Of a stretch of 64,000 bases of DNA, positions 12,046 to 23,249 are shown in pieces. The DNA comes from Ovis canadensis. Lineage: Eukaryota > Chordata > Mammalia > Artiodactyla > Bovidae. The stretch is taken from assembly GCF_042477335.2 (NCBI RefSeq), contig NC_091255.1, positions 49,764,501-49,828,500 of the forward strand. Reading direction: 5' to 3'. The notes below the pieces were generated by a model. That model did not search any database. It was not told where the DNA came from and worked only from the letters and a program-made list of their open reading frames with translations. How positions within the stretch are numbered: position 1 is the stretch's first letter; each line of letters opens with the position of its first letter. Position numbers and translations under genes: made by a program.

Positions 12046-12520
12046 GACTGTGGTAGAAGGACACTGAGATGACTCTCAAGGACCCCACCTTCTCTGACTC
12101 ATGTCCTGTGTAATGCCTTCCTATTGAGTGTAGGCTGGACATAGTGATTCACTTCAAATGAATGGAATACAGCAGCAATGAGGACATAGGGCTTTCCAGA
12201 CTAGGCTATTGTAAGATTTGGGTTTTCTTTCTGTTTCTTGATCCTTCTCAGGTTGCCCACTCTGAAGGAAGACAGCTACCTTGAGTGATCAGTCCATGTA
12301 GTGAAGAACTGAGTCCTCCTGCCAACAGCCATGTGAGTGAGCTTGGAAGTGGATTTCCCTCTCTTCATAAGAGTGCAGTCCTGGCCAACCACTTGCCTGC
12401 AACCTCATGAGAGATCTTGACATGCCACTTCCAGATTTCTCACCCTCAGAAAGTCAAGGAGCTAATAAATGTTTTTTGGGGGGATAACTTGTTAACCAAC
12501 ATTAGGTAACTAATACACAT
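12046..12520 (+). mobile_element. MLT1-type solo LTR (ERVL-MaLR), ancient
   Basis: The order of blocks matches mammalian MaLR LTRs: a 'tggatcactc'-like central part, cctcctgccaacagccatgt, then gcaacctcatgagagatc and a terminal aagtcaaggagctaataaatg. It is diverged and predates ruminants (eutherian age). No internal region is attached. Confidence 0.65.
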
Positions 12521-12656
12521 ACCAGTTCCTGGTCTGTGAAAGTCTACTGCGTTTTCCATGAAGATAATCACATTATTTGCAAAGAATGATAGATTTATTG
12601 GCTTATTTTCTTTCCAATTTTTCACATATTCTGTTTCTGGGAGGAAAATTCAACAG

Positions 12657-13040
12657 GGATGAGACATATGTATACCTATGGCTGATTTATGTTGATGTAG
12701 GAGAAGGCAATGGCACCCCACTCCAGTACTCTTGCCTGGAAAATCCCATGGATAGAGGAGCCTGGTAGGCTGCAGTCCATGGGGTCGCTAGGAGTCAGGC
12801 ACGACTGAGCGACTTCACTTTCACTTTTCACTGTCATGTATTGGAGAAGGAAATGGCAACCCACTCCAGTGCTCTTGCCTGGAGAATCCCAGGGATGGGG
12901 GAGCCTGGTGGGCTGGCGTCTATGGGGTTGCAGAGAGTCGGACACGACTGAAGTGACTTAGCATATGGCAGAAACCAACACAATATTATAAAGCAATTGT
13001 CCCCTAATTAAAAATAAATTAACAAAAATAATTAAATAAG
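12657..13040 (+). mobile_element. L1 3' tail interrupted by a Bov-A2 SINE
   Basis: The L1 tail (acatatgtatacctatggctg) runs to about 12699 and resumes at about 12963 (atatggcagaaaccaacac...aaaataaatt). The SINE inserted within it. Confidence 0.75.
12700..12962 (+). mobile_element. Bov-A2 SINE
   Basis: Two Bov bodies in tandem, each starting ggagaagg(a/c)aatgg and ending near a cacgactga motif (about 12800 and about 12945). Confidence 0.82.
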
Positions 13041-13888
13041 TAAATCTTTCTTTATTGTGAAGAAAAGTACTGAAACAGCCCCTCACTCCAGAGAAAAATA
13101 AAACAAAAAATTTTTCCTATGCTGAGACCATGAGAAGGTGCAACCAATCCCCTCTCATCTACCATCTCAGATCCATTCGGAATTCTGTGCTTTGAGAAAG
13201 AGTGAGCAATAATGCCCCATACAACTTAAAGTATTACCTCATTATTATTTATGTGTAGAATTTATGGAAGCCAAACACATTCATGGTTCATTACCATTGA
13301 ATTACTTATTTACCCTATAACTCTTAGAATATGCATATACAAAGCTTTCTATATATCTCTCCTACTTTCACTAGCATAAATTCGTCAGGAATTTGTTTTT
13401 ATCTTTTTTTCCTAGGATAGACTTCATAGGAATTTGGGAGGGTTCTGAGTTAACCTAAGATCAAAATTGGTCCTTTAATTGGGTTCCCTACTAGTTTCCA
13501 CATTTCTTATAGGATATGTTGACAAGGTACCTCAGACCCATGCTGTCAAATACACATCCTAGAAAAGTCATTAAGATAATAAAATACTAAAATTTGAATA
13601 TTTTCAGTATTCTGTTAGCCCTCAGCTTCTCAGGAAGGTTGATTTGCCCAAAACAATTATTTTGTTGTCAGTGGATGGAGAGGAAATGAGAAGTCTAAGA
13701 GAGTAATAAATTGGGTTACATGTGGGATAGATAAACCCAAGGGAGGACTCCAGTTTTCCAAGGAGAAGAGCAAGGGCAGAGCAGTGTATTTGGAGAGAGG
13801 GAAGGAAAATAAAGGAAAGAAGCAAGAAAAATGGAGGGATGAGGCAACTAAGAGAGGAGTGGAATTTTAGGGAAATATATGCTTTAAA
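13041..13888. other. spacer, nothing recognised
   Basis: No gene is seen; a purine-rich stretch lies at about 13780-13860. Confidence 0.4.
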
Positions 13889-14012
13889 ATGGAGAAGGAA
13901 ATGGAAACCCACTCCAGTATTCTTGCCTGGAGAATCCCGTGGACAGAGGAGCCTGGTGGGCTACAATCCACGGGGTCGAAAAGAGTTGGACACAACTGGG
14001 CATACAGCACAC
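13889..14012 (+). mobile_element. Bov-tA SINE, 5'-truncated
   Basis: A Bov body alone: ggagaaggaaatgg...ttcttgcctggagaatcc...gttggacacaactggg. Confidence 0.85.
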
Positions 14013-14318
14013 GCTTTAAAAATATTTAAGAAAAGTTTGCTGTGGGGTATAATCCTTCTCCTCCATAACCTTAAATTTTTTAAAGAAATTATTATTTTTC
14101 AATTCTCTTGGAGACATTGTATTACATATTGTGTTATTTCTGGGTTTGTTTGTTTTCTTCTATGTCACTGCATGTTGGATTTGTCCTAAAGGTGAGAGCA
14201 GAAATTGGTAAGCCTGATAAAGTTGTATTAATATGTTGAATACCATTTCCCAGGAAAAGAGGACAATCATTATAAAGCAGCAAACACAAGAACATTGTAT
14301 GGGCCAGGAAAGTGGATC
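14013..14318. other. spacer, nothing recognised
   Basis: AT-rich sequence between the SINE and the 3' end of the second KRTAP4 gene. Confidence 0.4.
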
Positions 14319-14324
14319 TTTATT
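14319..14324 (-). terminator. likely poly(A) signal of the KRTAP4 gene at 14707-15348
   Basis: AATAAA on the minus strand, 383 bases beyond the stop. A nearer AATAAA at 14513-14518 (189 bases beyond the stop) is an equally possible alternative. Confidence 0.45.
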
Positions 14325-14706
14325 CAGAAGAAGAAACAAGATACAAAAATATCACTGTAAAAGCATTATAGGATGTAGCCCCCAGACTTTCAAATCTGAG
14401 GCTGTGACACCAGGGCCCCTATAGGCCCTGTGGGAATTTTCATGTTTGAGACTGGAAGACCCAATACCCCCAAATCAAAAGGTCAAGTATAGAACTGGGG
14501 CAACTCTGCTAATTTATTTCTATAAATACCACCTAGTTTCATTTGCTAGTAAGGAAAAGGCCAACAAAGGAGAGAGTCTGGCCTGAGGCCAGGATGTGGA
14601 CACACAAACTATGGGAATGGCCTCTCCTCTGGTGTCTGTGTGATGCATGGAGTCTGCTTCTGTGATAAGATGGATAAAGAGGAGAGAGTGGGTTCAGAGA
14701 GGTGGC

Positions 14707-15348
14707 TCAGCAGCAAGAGGAGGGACAGCACACGGGGCGGGGGCAGGTGGAGATGACACAGGTGGGGCGATAGCAAGTGGTGTGGCAGGAGACCCGGCCA
14801 CACACTGGGCGCAGGCAGCAGCTCGGGCGGCAGCAGCTGGAGCCACAGCAAGAGGGGCGGCGGCAGCTGGAGATGCGGGGGCAGCTGGGCTGGCAGCACA
14901 CAGACTCGCAACACTGGGGCCTGCAGCTGGAGATGCAGCATGTAGGCCTGCAGCAGCTGGAGCCACAGCTGGACCCACAGCTGGAGGGGCGGTAGCAGCT
15001 AGAGATACAGCAGGTGGGGCGAGGGCAGGTGGGCTGGCAGCACACAGGCTGGCAGCACTGGGGCCTGCAGCAGCTGGAGATGCAGCTGGTTGGTCTGTAG
15101 CAGCTGGAACCACAGCTGGAAACACAGCAGGAGGGGCGGTAGCAGCTAGAGATGCAGCAGGTGGGGCGAGGGCAGGTGGGCTGGCAGCAGATGGGGCGGC
15201 AGCAGCTGGACACACCGCAGCTGGGGCGGTAACAGGTGGTCCTGCAGCAGGTGGTCTGGCAGCAGCTGGGGCGACAGCAGGTCTCCTGGCAGAGACTTCG
15301 GCCACAGCTCTGATCAGAGCAGACGGAGCCACAACAGGAGCTGACCAT
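14707..15348 (-). CDS. KRTAP4: keratin-associated protein 4 family, 213 aa
   Basis: Hair-cortex matrix protein, paralogue of the gene at 7671-8399. The first 51 residues and the last 44 residues are identical between the two; the repeat middle differs in length (213 against 242 residues) and in composition. This copy has [11 protein letters not shown] and a [16 protein letters not shown] block not in the other. The start at 15348 gives the family N terminus [13 protein letters not shown] and lies 81 bases after a TATA box. Single exon. Coding similarity stops almost exactly at the stop codon, while the 3' UTRs cannot be aligned by eye. This suggests sequence exchange within the coding part. 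Expected in the keratinising cortex, from family knowledge. Confidence 0.94.
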   Translation of the reverse strand: MVSSCCGSVCSDQSCGRSLCQETCCRPSCCQTTCCRTTCYRPSCGVSSCCRPICCQPTCPRPTCCISSCYRPSCCVSSCGSSCYRPTSCISSCCRPQCCQPVCCQPTCPRPTCCISSCYRPSSCGSSCGSSCCRPTCCISSCRPQCCESVCCQPSCPRISSCRRPSCCGSSCCRPSCCLRPVCGRVSCHTTCYRPTCVISTCPRPVCCPSSCC

Positions 15349-15429
15349 GGTGTCAGAGGGTGGAGGTTCTGGGTGAGTTTCTAGGAGAGTGAGTTTCTCA
15401 AATTTGGAAGTTTCTCTTACACATCTCCT

Positions 15430-15437
15430 CTTTTATA
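15430..15437 (-). promoter_or_regulatory. TATA box of the KRTAP4 gene at 14707-15348
   Basis: TATAAAAG on the minus strand, 81 bases before the ATG, in the same context (gggtataaaagagga) as the first KRTAP4 gene. Confidence 0.8.
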
Positions 15438-16744
15438 CCCAGCTGAGGGATTTCTGTGATTATGAAGAGACTAGTTCCTCCTTTTGGTTTATATGACTAA
15501 AATGCAATTAGTAAGTCATATGTGTTTTTCTAGTAAAATCTGGCAATATATAGAAAATAATCATTTCCCTTTTCTCAAGTTCCCCAGTGTTCTCACATGA
15601 ATCACCTCTTCTGTTTCTTCTTTAGTTTGTAAGGTTACAAGACTTCAGTCCCTGGGTATCATGTGACATTGGTGGGCCTCTGTTCCTTGTTTATTTCTCA
15701 CCTTGATATGATTTTGGGGGAGTTTCTGAGGATATTAGGATCTCTAGTGGAAATTTCACATTTCAATCAGATGGCATATTTGTCGAGAAAATGGAAGCAA
15801 GCTCTACTTTTTGAATGTGACAAAACTTATGATTCATTGTGTGTATTCTGGATGGTCACTGAGCTAATGACATTCCAAACTGTGTTATTTCTCATCACCC
15901 TGATGGACTTGGAAACAGTTAGCTGTGACTCAGTGTTTTTAAGTAGCAAACAGTCATCGGAGATTAATCAGAAATGTCTTTGATCTTCAGACGTGTCTTC
16001 TAGGCTAGGGTACAGTAATTGACACAATAGTTTTGAATCAAAATATGTCGTAGTTATGCTTTGTGGACATTTTACTAAAATCTTTTTCAAATATTCTGAG
16101 CTAAAATGCCTAGCAGTTTTTGTAGTATTACTTATGCTTAAGATATTCTTAGATGCATTAAGAGGAATATAAACAACATTCATTATCTTACTGTACTTAT
16201 GTAGAACTTGCATCCATAAAGAGCTTTATAACCAAAACCAGATATGATTAGGCTGCTAAATTAGAGGTCTCTTTAGTGCCACAGACATTTAAAGAAAAAC
16301 ATCATTCTAGGAAAGAGAAGGCAATCTTCTTGATATTCCCTCTTCCTGCAAAATCTTGTGAGTTCAGCATTCTCCTAGTGACCTTTTACCAGTGAGTTCA
16401 GCTGCCATCTTCCTCCAAAATCTTCCCTGATGCCACAAAAAGTCAAGTCCTTCCTCTGCTGCACTTCTGCTGTGCTTTGTGTATTCGTGGGCTCTATCAT
16501 ATAATTCTCCACCAGAGATGCACTTATGTATCTGGCTCACTCTAGAATATAAACTCCATTTGTATGAAGACTCCGATTTACTCATCTTCATATCTTCAGG
16601 GACTGAAATGGGTTGAGTTTTTGATAAAGGAGATGTCTGTGTAATGACTGAAGATTTTGTCTAGACCATCCAAGAAGACACACTGACCTTGAAAACATGT
16701 GTTATTCATATAGATGGACAGAAGGGGGATTTAAAAGAAGGAGC
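15438..16744. other. spacer, nothing recognised
   Basis: 5' flank of the second KRTAP4 gene and AT-rich intergenic sequence. No other gene is supported. Confidence 0.4.
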
Positions 16745-17389
16745 TACACATGTATACCTGTGGCAGATTCATGTTGATGCATGGCAAAACCAATACAATA
16801 TTGTAAAGTAATTAACCTACAATTAAAATAAATAAATTTATATTAAAAAAATAAAAGGATTACTTCACTCTGTATAATCGGCTCCAGTTTCATCCATCTC
16901 ATCAGAACTGATTCAAATGAATTTCTTTTTACGGCTGAGTAATACTCCATTGTGTATATGTACCACAGCTTTCGTATCCATTCATCTGCTGATGGACATC
17001 TAGGTTGTTTCCATGTCCTGGCTATTATAAACAGTGCTGCGATGAACATTGGGGTACATGTGCCTCTTTCAATTCTGGTTTCCTCGGTGTGTATGCCCAG
17101 AAGTGGGATTGCTGGGTCATAAGGTAGTTCTATTTGCAATTTTTTAAGGAATCTCCACACTGTTCTCCATAGTGGCTGTACTAGTTTGCATTCCCACCAA
17201 CAGTGTAGGAGCGTTCCCTTTTCTCCACACCCTCTCCAGCATTTATTGCTTGCAGATTTTTGGATCGCAGACATTCTGACCGGTGTGAAGTGGTACCTCA
17301 TTGTGGTTTTGATTTGCATTTCTCTAATAATGAGTGATGTTCTCCAAAGAAGACATACTGATGGCTAACAAACACATGAAAAGATGCTC
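16745..17389. mobile_element. rearranged L1 (bovine type): sense tail, antisense ORF2, short sense ORF2
   Basis: 16745-16858 is a sense 3' tail (acacatgtatacctgtggcag to aaaaaataaaa). 16859-17340 is antisense ORF2 C terminus; its minus-strand translation carries the CX3CX7HX4C motif as [18 protein letters not shown]. 17341-17389 is a short sense piece that lies just upstream of the antisense part in L1 order. Confidence 0.85.
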
Positions 17390-17478
17390 CAGGGGATCTT
17401 TTGGACCCAGGGATTGAAGCTGCATCTCCTGTGGTTCCTGTATCGCAGGCAGATTCTTTACCACTGAGTCACCTGAGA
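17390..17478 (-). mobile_element. Bov-tA SINE fragment
   Basis: Antisense tRNA-like head: ggggatcttttgg...gcaggcagattctttaccac...gagtcacctgag. It abuts the L1 directly. Confidence 0.75.
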
Positions 17479-18818
17479 GTGCATATAAATATCAATTACA
17501 CCTAAGTTGATAATGGTTCTACTCACATTCTCTATTTCCTTATTTTTCTCCTTCAAATGACCATTCTAAAATAAATAAATTAAATAAAATAGGGTGTTAA
17601 AGTCTCTGCTATAACTGTGGTTTTATAAATTTTAACTATGTATAAAAGGTTTTTTGCACTTAGTTTCAACATAGCTCGAAAGCATTTATGATAAAAAGAA
17701 AGTTACAATTTATATAGACATAAATTCATATACAGTAAGAAGTCACAAAGTGAAGACAAGAACAGGTGTTAGAGATTTTGATCTAATTGGGCCACAGTTC
17801 TACAGCCATTTGTTTGTTTGGAGATGGTTGGTATTCTGCCTGAAGGCAGGAAGACAGCTAGGAAATACCCCTCCTCCTTAGAATGATCAAAATGTGTTTT
17901 GAGGAAGTAGTTTTAAAATCATAATTACATTATACGATTACTCACACTCTACTTCCTTCTGATTCACTCCATCACTTTGTCTTATGCAGTTGTAAATTAT
18001 ACACTATCCCGTGAATTTTCATACATGACACGTTTTATTTCTAAGAATCAATCTCTATACTTTACCTGTCTTCAACAGAATGATTTCTCTTTCTCGTCAA
18101 CATCGCCAATACACTCTGCCTGACATGTGTCTTCCTTTTGAATCCAAGATTTCATTGTGAGTTACATTGTGATGGGAATTGGTTCACATTTGACTTAATG
18201 CTTTCCAAAAGGACCTTGCAGAGTGGTCCTGTAGTAAAAAGGAAGCTCTTGTTTTCTCTCAATAAACTTGCAGGCAAGGAGAGGAATCTACTTTTGGCAG
18301 TGGGGGGCGGAGTCATTATTTAGCATTTTCTCTAATACAGGGTTTGATTGCTATGTAAAGTCAGTTTTCTTTGTTCACATGACAGAAATACAAGTTTATC
18401 TCCAGTTCATGATCAACACTAACAAAATAAAGGGCCAAAAATGTTTCTGATACCAAATGTTTATGGCCACGTAGTTGTTCCATCACACAGAACTCACTGC
18501 AAAGGCCAGGTCATGCACAGCAGTCGTGAGATTAGGAGCTTGTCCCCATGAACTAGAGTAGACATTTGATCATCTGCCTGAATGTCAAGGTAATAGGCAC
18601 AGAATCTGGAGAGTCTCTGTGGTACTCAGTTTAAACTGCTTCTTTTAAAACAGTTTTTTGGTGGCACGATCAATGGGATGGACAAACACAGCGACAGATC
18701 AGAGCCAGTCCAGATGCTGTGGTCAAAAGAAATGAAAAAAAAAAAGATGAATACACTGGAATACTGGTGGTTGACTCGGGGCTGGGGTGAGGAATGAAGT
18801 TCAACAACAAGAAAATCC
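17479..18818. other. spacer, nothing recognised
   Basis: AT-rich sequence. The part nearest 18819 may contain the worn 3' end of the KRTAP4 pseudogene, but no coding block can be followed. No poly(A) signal was assigned. Confidence 0.4.
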
Positions 18819-19073
18819 TTAATGTTGGGAGACACCAGGCAGTCTGGCAGCAGTCTGGGCAGCAGCTGGGCCCCAGCTCCACAGCTGGGGACACAGCAAC
18901 TGGAACTGTCGCAACAGGGGGTAGCAACAACTTGAGATGCAGCTGCTGGATGCATGGCAGCTGGGGTGACAGCAGGTGGTCTGGCAGCAGCTGGGGTGGC
19001 AGCAGGTCTCCTGGCAGAGACTTTGGCCACAGCCCTGGTCAGAGCAGATGGAGCTACAACAGGAGCTGACCAT
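18819..19073 (-). pseudogene. KRTAP4 family pseudogene, frameshifted
   Basis: Starts with a KRTAP4 N terminus ([20 protein letters not shown], then QETCC and CQTTCC blocks). After about 53 residues the frame slips out of the Cys-rich reading at SSCCYP. Cys-rich sequence continues in a second frame ([15 protein letters not shown]) and then a third ([14 protein letters not shown]), so at least two frameshifts are present. The open frame from the ATG ends after 84 codons. The normal KRTAP4 C terminus ([13 protein letters not shown]) is absent. The aligned TATA position is also altered (see 19130-19137). It is the nearest KRTAP4 copy to the KRTAP9 genes. A short functional product is unlikely. 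Confidence 0.85.
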
Positions 19074-19129
19074 GGTGTCAGAGGGTGTGGGTTCTGGGTT
19101 TCCAGGAGAGTGAGGTTTTCCCAAATCCT

Positions 19130-19137
19130 GCTGTATA
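19130..19137 (-). promoter_or_regulatory. decayed TATA box of the KRTAP4 pseudogene
   Basis: Reads TATACAGC where both intact KRTAP4 genes have TATAAAAG, at the matching place relative to the ATG. This fits loss of function. Confidence 0.6.
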
Positions 19138-20502
19138 CCCTGATGAGGAGATGTCACCATCATGCCCTAGATTATTTTCTAGCTGCTGTTTATCATGTTT
19201 AATGGGAAATTATCAGACATTTTGAAGCGGCATCTGGTTAGCTTTGGTATTTAAAGAGTATGCTTACTTATCTTTATTTAATCATTTATGCCTGAAAAGG
19301 AGCATTTGCCTTTCTTTTCTTATTTTATCTTCATCCCATCTGCTCCCTCTTATACTTTCCAAAATGTGTTATTTGATACTCTGAACATTATCATTCTTTA
19401 GCCTTAATGACGTGTAACTTCTTGTACCCAAAACAGACACACAATAACAATTCTTGCTATTTGGACAATACTTAGATCCAAATATGGATAAGCTAATGCA
19501 CCAAAATTCAGACCTCAATATACTATAGCAAAGTGGCTGGTGGCAAAATCAGCATATAACACACTCATAACTTATGAAGAAGCTAAGCAATATAACTGGA
19601 TTTAAGGCACATGGCTTCAGATTGTTTAAAATAAAAGTGGTCACTGTTTCAAACCAACATCCCAACATCCCAATTACTCAGCCCTATTACAAATTACTGC
19701 TAGTTCAAGTTCCAAGCTAGTAAACGTGGAGTTCTCCTTTATTCAAGTGAGTCCATGTTGATTCCCATTGTTTAAGAGCCATTCTCAGGACAGAGGCGCA
19801 GAAGGGAAAGATAATATTCAACCCATCCCACTCCTGCTATGATTCCATTCTGACTGAATGAACAGCAGCAGATTATTTGACTGGATGAACTGGTAGTGCT
19901 ATTACCCATATACTGGATCTACTAACCGGGGGTTTATACAACTTTGCCACCAAGACCAGGATGCCCAGCAGCAGAGGCATCAGAAATCCATAATTGCAGT
20001 TAAGTCAGAGCCAATGAAGTATCAGGAGCCACAGTGTTAATCAGTGAAATAAATGTGCTCTTTCTTTCAAAATGTTACGAATATGGAAATTGCTAAGTAT
20101 CCAAAATATTATGCTTTGTTCCACTGAGTCATTGTTGTCCCTTTTGTTCCTGCATGTATAATTTATTGACATTTGTATATTTTACTGGCTTATAACATTG
20201 AGTTTTGCTTGTAACATATTATATTTAGATTTCTGTATACACTACGGAATGATCATCATCAAAGGTATGGTTTCCTTCACCATACATTTGTCCACCTTTA
20301 CCCACTTTGCCATCCTCCATAGCCTTTCTTTGAAACTACAATTCAAAGAAAAATATTTTAGTTGTCAAATTAACAGCTTTGAAACGTTTCCCTTTGCTGT
20401 TAAATATATTAATAAAGATAGCGTCCCCAGATCAAGTTTGTTATCGGGTCTGTCAACAGATTTGGAGTTAAGCAAGGAAAGATAATGTTTAATATAGTGA
20501 GT
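19138..20502. other. spacer between the KRTAP4 and KRTAP9 parts, nothing recognised
   Basis: AT-rich. The part at about 19480-20010 reads like an ancient interspersed repeat, but I cannot name it. Confidence 0.35.
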
Positions 20503-20898
20503 TCAGTTCAATTTAGTTCGGTTGCTCAGTCATGTCCCACTCTTTGCGACCTCATGAACTGCAGCACACCAGGCTTCCCTGTCCATCAACTCCCAGAGTT
20601 TTCTCAAACTCATGTCCATTGAGTCAGTGATGCCATCCAACCGTCTCATCCTCTGTCATCCCCTTCTCCTCCTGCCCTTGATCTTTCCCAGCATAAGGGT
20701 CTTTTCAAGTGAGTCAGCTCTTTGCATCAGGTGGCCAAAATATTGGAGTTTCAGCTTCAACATCAGTCCTTCTAATGAACATCCAGGACTGATCTCCTTT
20801 AGGATGGACTAGCTGGATCTCCTTGCAGCCCAAGAGACTCTCAAGAGTCTTTTCCAACACCACAGTTCAAAAGAATTAATTCTTCTGTGCTCAGTCTC
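20503..20898 (-). mobile_element. BovB LINE 3' end, 5'-truncated
   Basis: Antisense BovB 3' terminus with gttcagttcaatttagttcg at its end and the blocks catgtccattgagtcagtga and ctccttgcagcccaag. It ends in a T-run near 20898. Confidence 0.88.
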
Positions 20899-21375
20899 TT
20901 TTTTTTAGGAAATGAGATACCAAGTGGAAAAGCTTCCTACTCATAGATTTATCAATCATTGAATTTTGTGTGGAATAGATGAAAGCCTTGTTAAAAAGTA
21001 ACTTTAATTCAGAATGTATTAAAATATGAGTTGAATTCATCACTTTTATTTCACCTATCTTGAGGGGTGAATCCCAATATAAGCAGCTCCAAGAGGAAAA
21101 TGTAGGTGGGGACAACGGCTCTGAAATTTTCTACAAATTATCCTCAACTGACTGGTGACAAAAGGATGAATTCTGTCTTGAGAAATGATGATTCACACTT
21201 AAATAAGGGTATGGATGTTGATGGTTTCTCCCGTTTCTGGAAATAAGTTCCTATGGTTTAATATTAACTAGGAGAATAATCCTATTTTCAGAACAGTTAG
21301 GGAACATATCCTCCTTAGGCAATTTTCCATGGATCATGAAAAAAGTTATAAATAATAACAAGGAAAATTCTGTTC
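20899..21375. other. upstream region of the long KRTAP9 gene
   Basis: No gene or clear repeat is seen. It is the 5' flank of the gene starting at 21488. Confidence 0.4.
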
Positions 21376-21409
21376 ATTGGTCCTAAATTTGGGAACCGGA
21401 GTATAAAAG
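21376..21409 (+). promoter_or_regulatory. core promoter of the long KRTAP9 gene (inverted CCAAT and TATA)
   Basis: ATTGG at 21376-21380 (inverted CCAAT) and TATAAAAG at 21402-21409, 78 bases before the ATG. The same pair with similar spacing precedes the KRTAP9 genes at 42485, 55370 and, on the minus strand, 36351. Confidence 0.75.
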
Positions 21410-21487
21410 GTCTGGTAGAGAAGAAGAGGTATTCAGATTCTGAGAAATTTGTCTCTGCTCAGAAGCCACCCCTCCACACCTGACACC

Positions 21488-22498
21488 ATGACCCATTCCT
21501 GCTGCTCCCCTTGCTGTCAACCTACCTGCTGCAGGACCACCTGCTGCCGGCCCACCTGCTGTGAGTCCAGCTGCTGTCGGCCCTGCTGCCCCCCAACTTG
21601 CTGTCAAACCACCTGTTGCAGGACCACTTGCTGCAAACCTACTTGTGTGACCACCTGCTGTCAGCCCACCTGTGGTGGGCCCAGCTGCTGCCAGCCTTGC
21701 TGTCTCCCTGCCTGCTGTCAGACCACGTGCTGCAGGACCACCTGCCTCAAGCCTATTTGTTCGACCACCTGCTGCCAGCCCACCTGCTGTGAGTCCAGCT
21801 GCTGTCAGCCTTGCTGCCCCCCAACTTGCTATCAGACTAGTGAAAACACCTGCTGTAGGACCACCTGCTACAAACCTACCTGTGTGACCACTTGCTGCCA
21901 GCCCATCTGCAGTGGGTCCAGCTGCTGCCAGCCTTGCTGCCACCCTGTCTGTCAGACCACCAGCTGCAGGACCACCTGTCTCAAGCCTATTTGTGCGACC
22001 ACCTGCTGCCAGCCCACCTGCTGTGAGTCCAGCTGCTGTCAGCCCTCCTGCCCCCAAACTTGCTGTCAAATCACTGAAACCACCTGCTGCAAACCTACTT
22101 GTGTGACCAGCTGCTGTCAGCCCACCTGCTGTGGATCCAGCAGCTGTGGACAACCCTGCGGTGGTTCTAACTGCTGTCAGCCAGCTTCCTGTGCACCCGT
22201 GTACTGCCATAGAACCTGCTACCACCCCACATGCTGCTGCCTGCCTGGGTGCCAAGACCAGAGCTGTGGATCCAGCTGCTGCCAGCCTTGCAGCCACCCT
22301 GTCTGCTGTCAGACCACCTGCTGCAGACCTACTTGTGTGACCATCTGCTGCCAGCCCACGTGCTTTGGGTCCAGCAGTTGTGGACAAATATGCAGCAGAT
22401 CCAGCTGCTGCCAGCCTTGCTGCCACCCTGTCTGCTGTAGGACCACCTGCTGCCACCCCAGCTGTGTGTCCACCTGCTGCCAGCCTTCCTGCTGCTGA
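21488..22498 (+). CDS. KRTAP9: keratin-associated protein 9 family, long form, 336 aa
   Basis: Ultra-high-sulfur KAP of the hair or wool fibre. The N terminus [15 protein letters not shown] and the C-terminal part ([31 protein letters not shown], then [11 protein letters not shown]) are KRTAP9 marks. The ATG at 21488 was preferred to one 13 codons upstream because it restores the family N terminus. Residues 26-101 and 102-179 are two copies of a 76-78 residue module that begins ESSCC and ends CCQPTCC; a third, partial copy starts at residue 180. A further [15 protein letters not shown] duplication lies near the C terminus. Human KRTAP9 proteins, from general knowledge, are about half this length. 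Single exon, intact. The final 21 coding bases are shared with the remnant at 47696. Confidence 0.94.
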   Translation: MTHSCCSPCCQPTCCRTTCCRPTCCESSCCRPCCPPTCCQTTCCRTTCCKPTCVTTCCQPTCGGPSCCQPCCLPACCQTTCCRTTCLKPICSTTCCQPTCCESSCCQPCCPPTCYQTSENTCCRTTCYKPTCVTTCCQPICSGSSCCQPCCHPVCQTTSCRTTCLKPICATTCCQPTCCESSCCQPSCPQTCCQITETTCCKPTCVTSCCQPTCCGSSSCGQPCGGSNCCQPASCAPVYCHRTCYHPTCCCLPGCQDQSCGSSCCQPCSHPVCCQTTCCRPTCVTICCQPTCFGSSSCGQICSRSSCCQPCCHPVCCRTTCCHPSCVSTCCQPSCC

Positions 22499-22950
22499 AA
22501 ATCTCACCGAAGAACCACCATCTCACAAATCAACCTTGCTGTTCCTAGGACAAATTCACTTCCAAATGATGCTGAAAGCCAGCAGTCTATTACCAATTTT
22601 TTTTTTCTTGTTCATCTGCCTATATAAAAGCTTATGAATCAGCTTGATGGAATTTAGAGGACCTCACCCTGATTCTCCCCTTCTTATCTGAGTGGGTGAT
22701 GTGCCAGCTTCCTGCATCATTATAATGGAGCATCTTGGCTTTGACTTTGAAATCTAGATCTTCACCTTCTCTCTACATGTATTTTTGGGGAAAAATCCTC
22801 ATGACTTTTTCTTTAGTTTCTGATACTTATCTTCATAACAGTCTCCATAATCATGTATCTTTTCAATATACTGATTATTTTTATATCTAACTTTATTCTT
22901 TTTCATAATCACTTTGAGTTGTCTCTCTAGATGCAGGGAATTTTTTTCTA

Positions 22951-22956
22951 AATAAA
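22951..22956 (+). terminator. poly(A) signal of the long KRTAP9 gene
   Basis: AATAAA followed by cttgtgccactattc, about 450 bases after the stop. The same context recurs at 48173 and 56428. Confidence 0.75.
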
Positions 22957-23003
22957 TCTTGTGCCACTATTCATCCCATACTGTGTTTTTGGTTATGATA
23001 CAG

Positions 23004-23142
23004 CATCAGGAGAAAGAAACAGCAACTTACTCCAAAGTAGTCTTGCCTGGGAAATCCCATAGACAGAGGAGCCTGGAGGGTTATAGTCCATGGAGTCGCA
23101 AAAGGGTCAGACCTGACTTGGCCACTAAACAACAACAGAATT
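23004..23142 (+). mobile_element. Bov-tA SINE, 5'-truncated
   Basis: Bov body from aggagaaagaaacagc through ttgcctgggaaatccc to an aacaacaacaga tail. Copy B counterpart at 48222-48360. Confidence 0.8.
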
Positions 23143-23249
23143 CATGATGTAAGGCTGAGCTCATACAATCCCCCACAAATTATTTTTTCCATTTCTCATG
23201 TGAGAAAATCTTCAACTTGATAAACTGTCTCAAAGTGAACGCATGCCAC

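Noticed and set aside
21488-22498. Regular short repeats that might look like a CRISPR or satellite array
   Set aside because: They are in-frame Cys-rich repeats of a KRTAP9 coding sequence in a mammalian locus.
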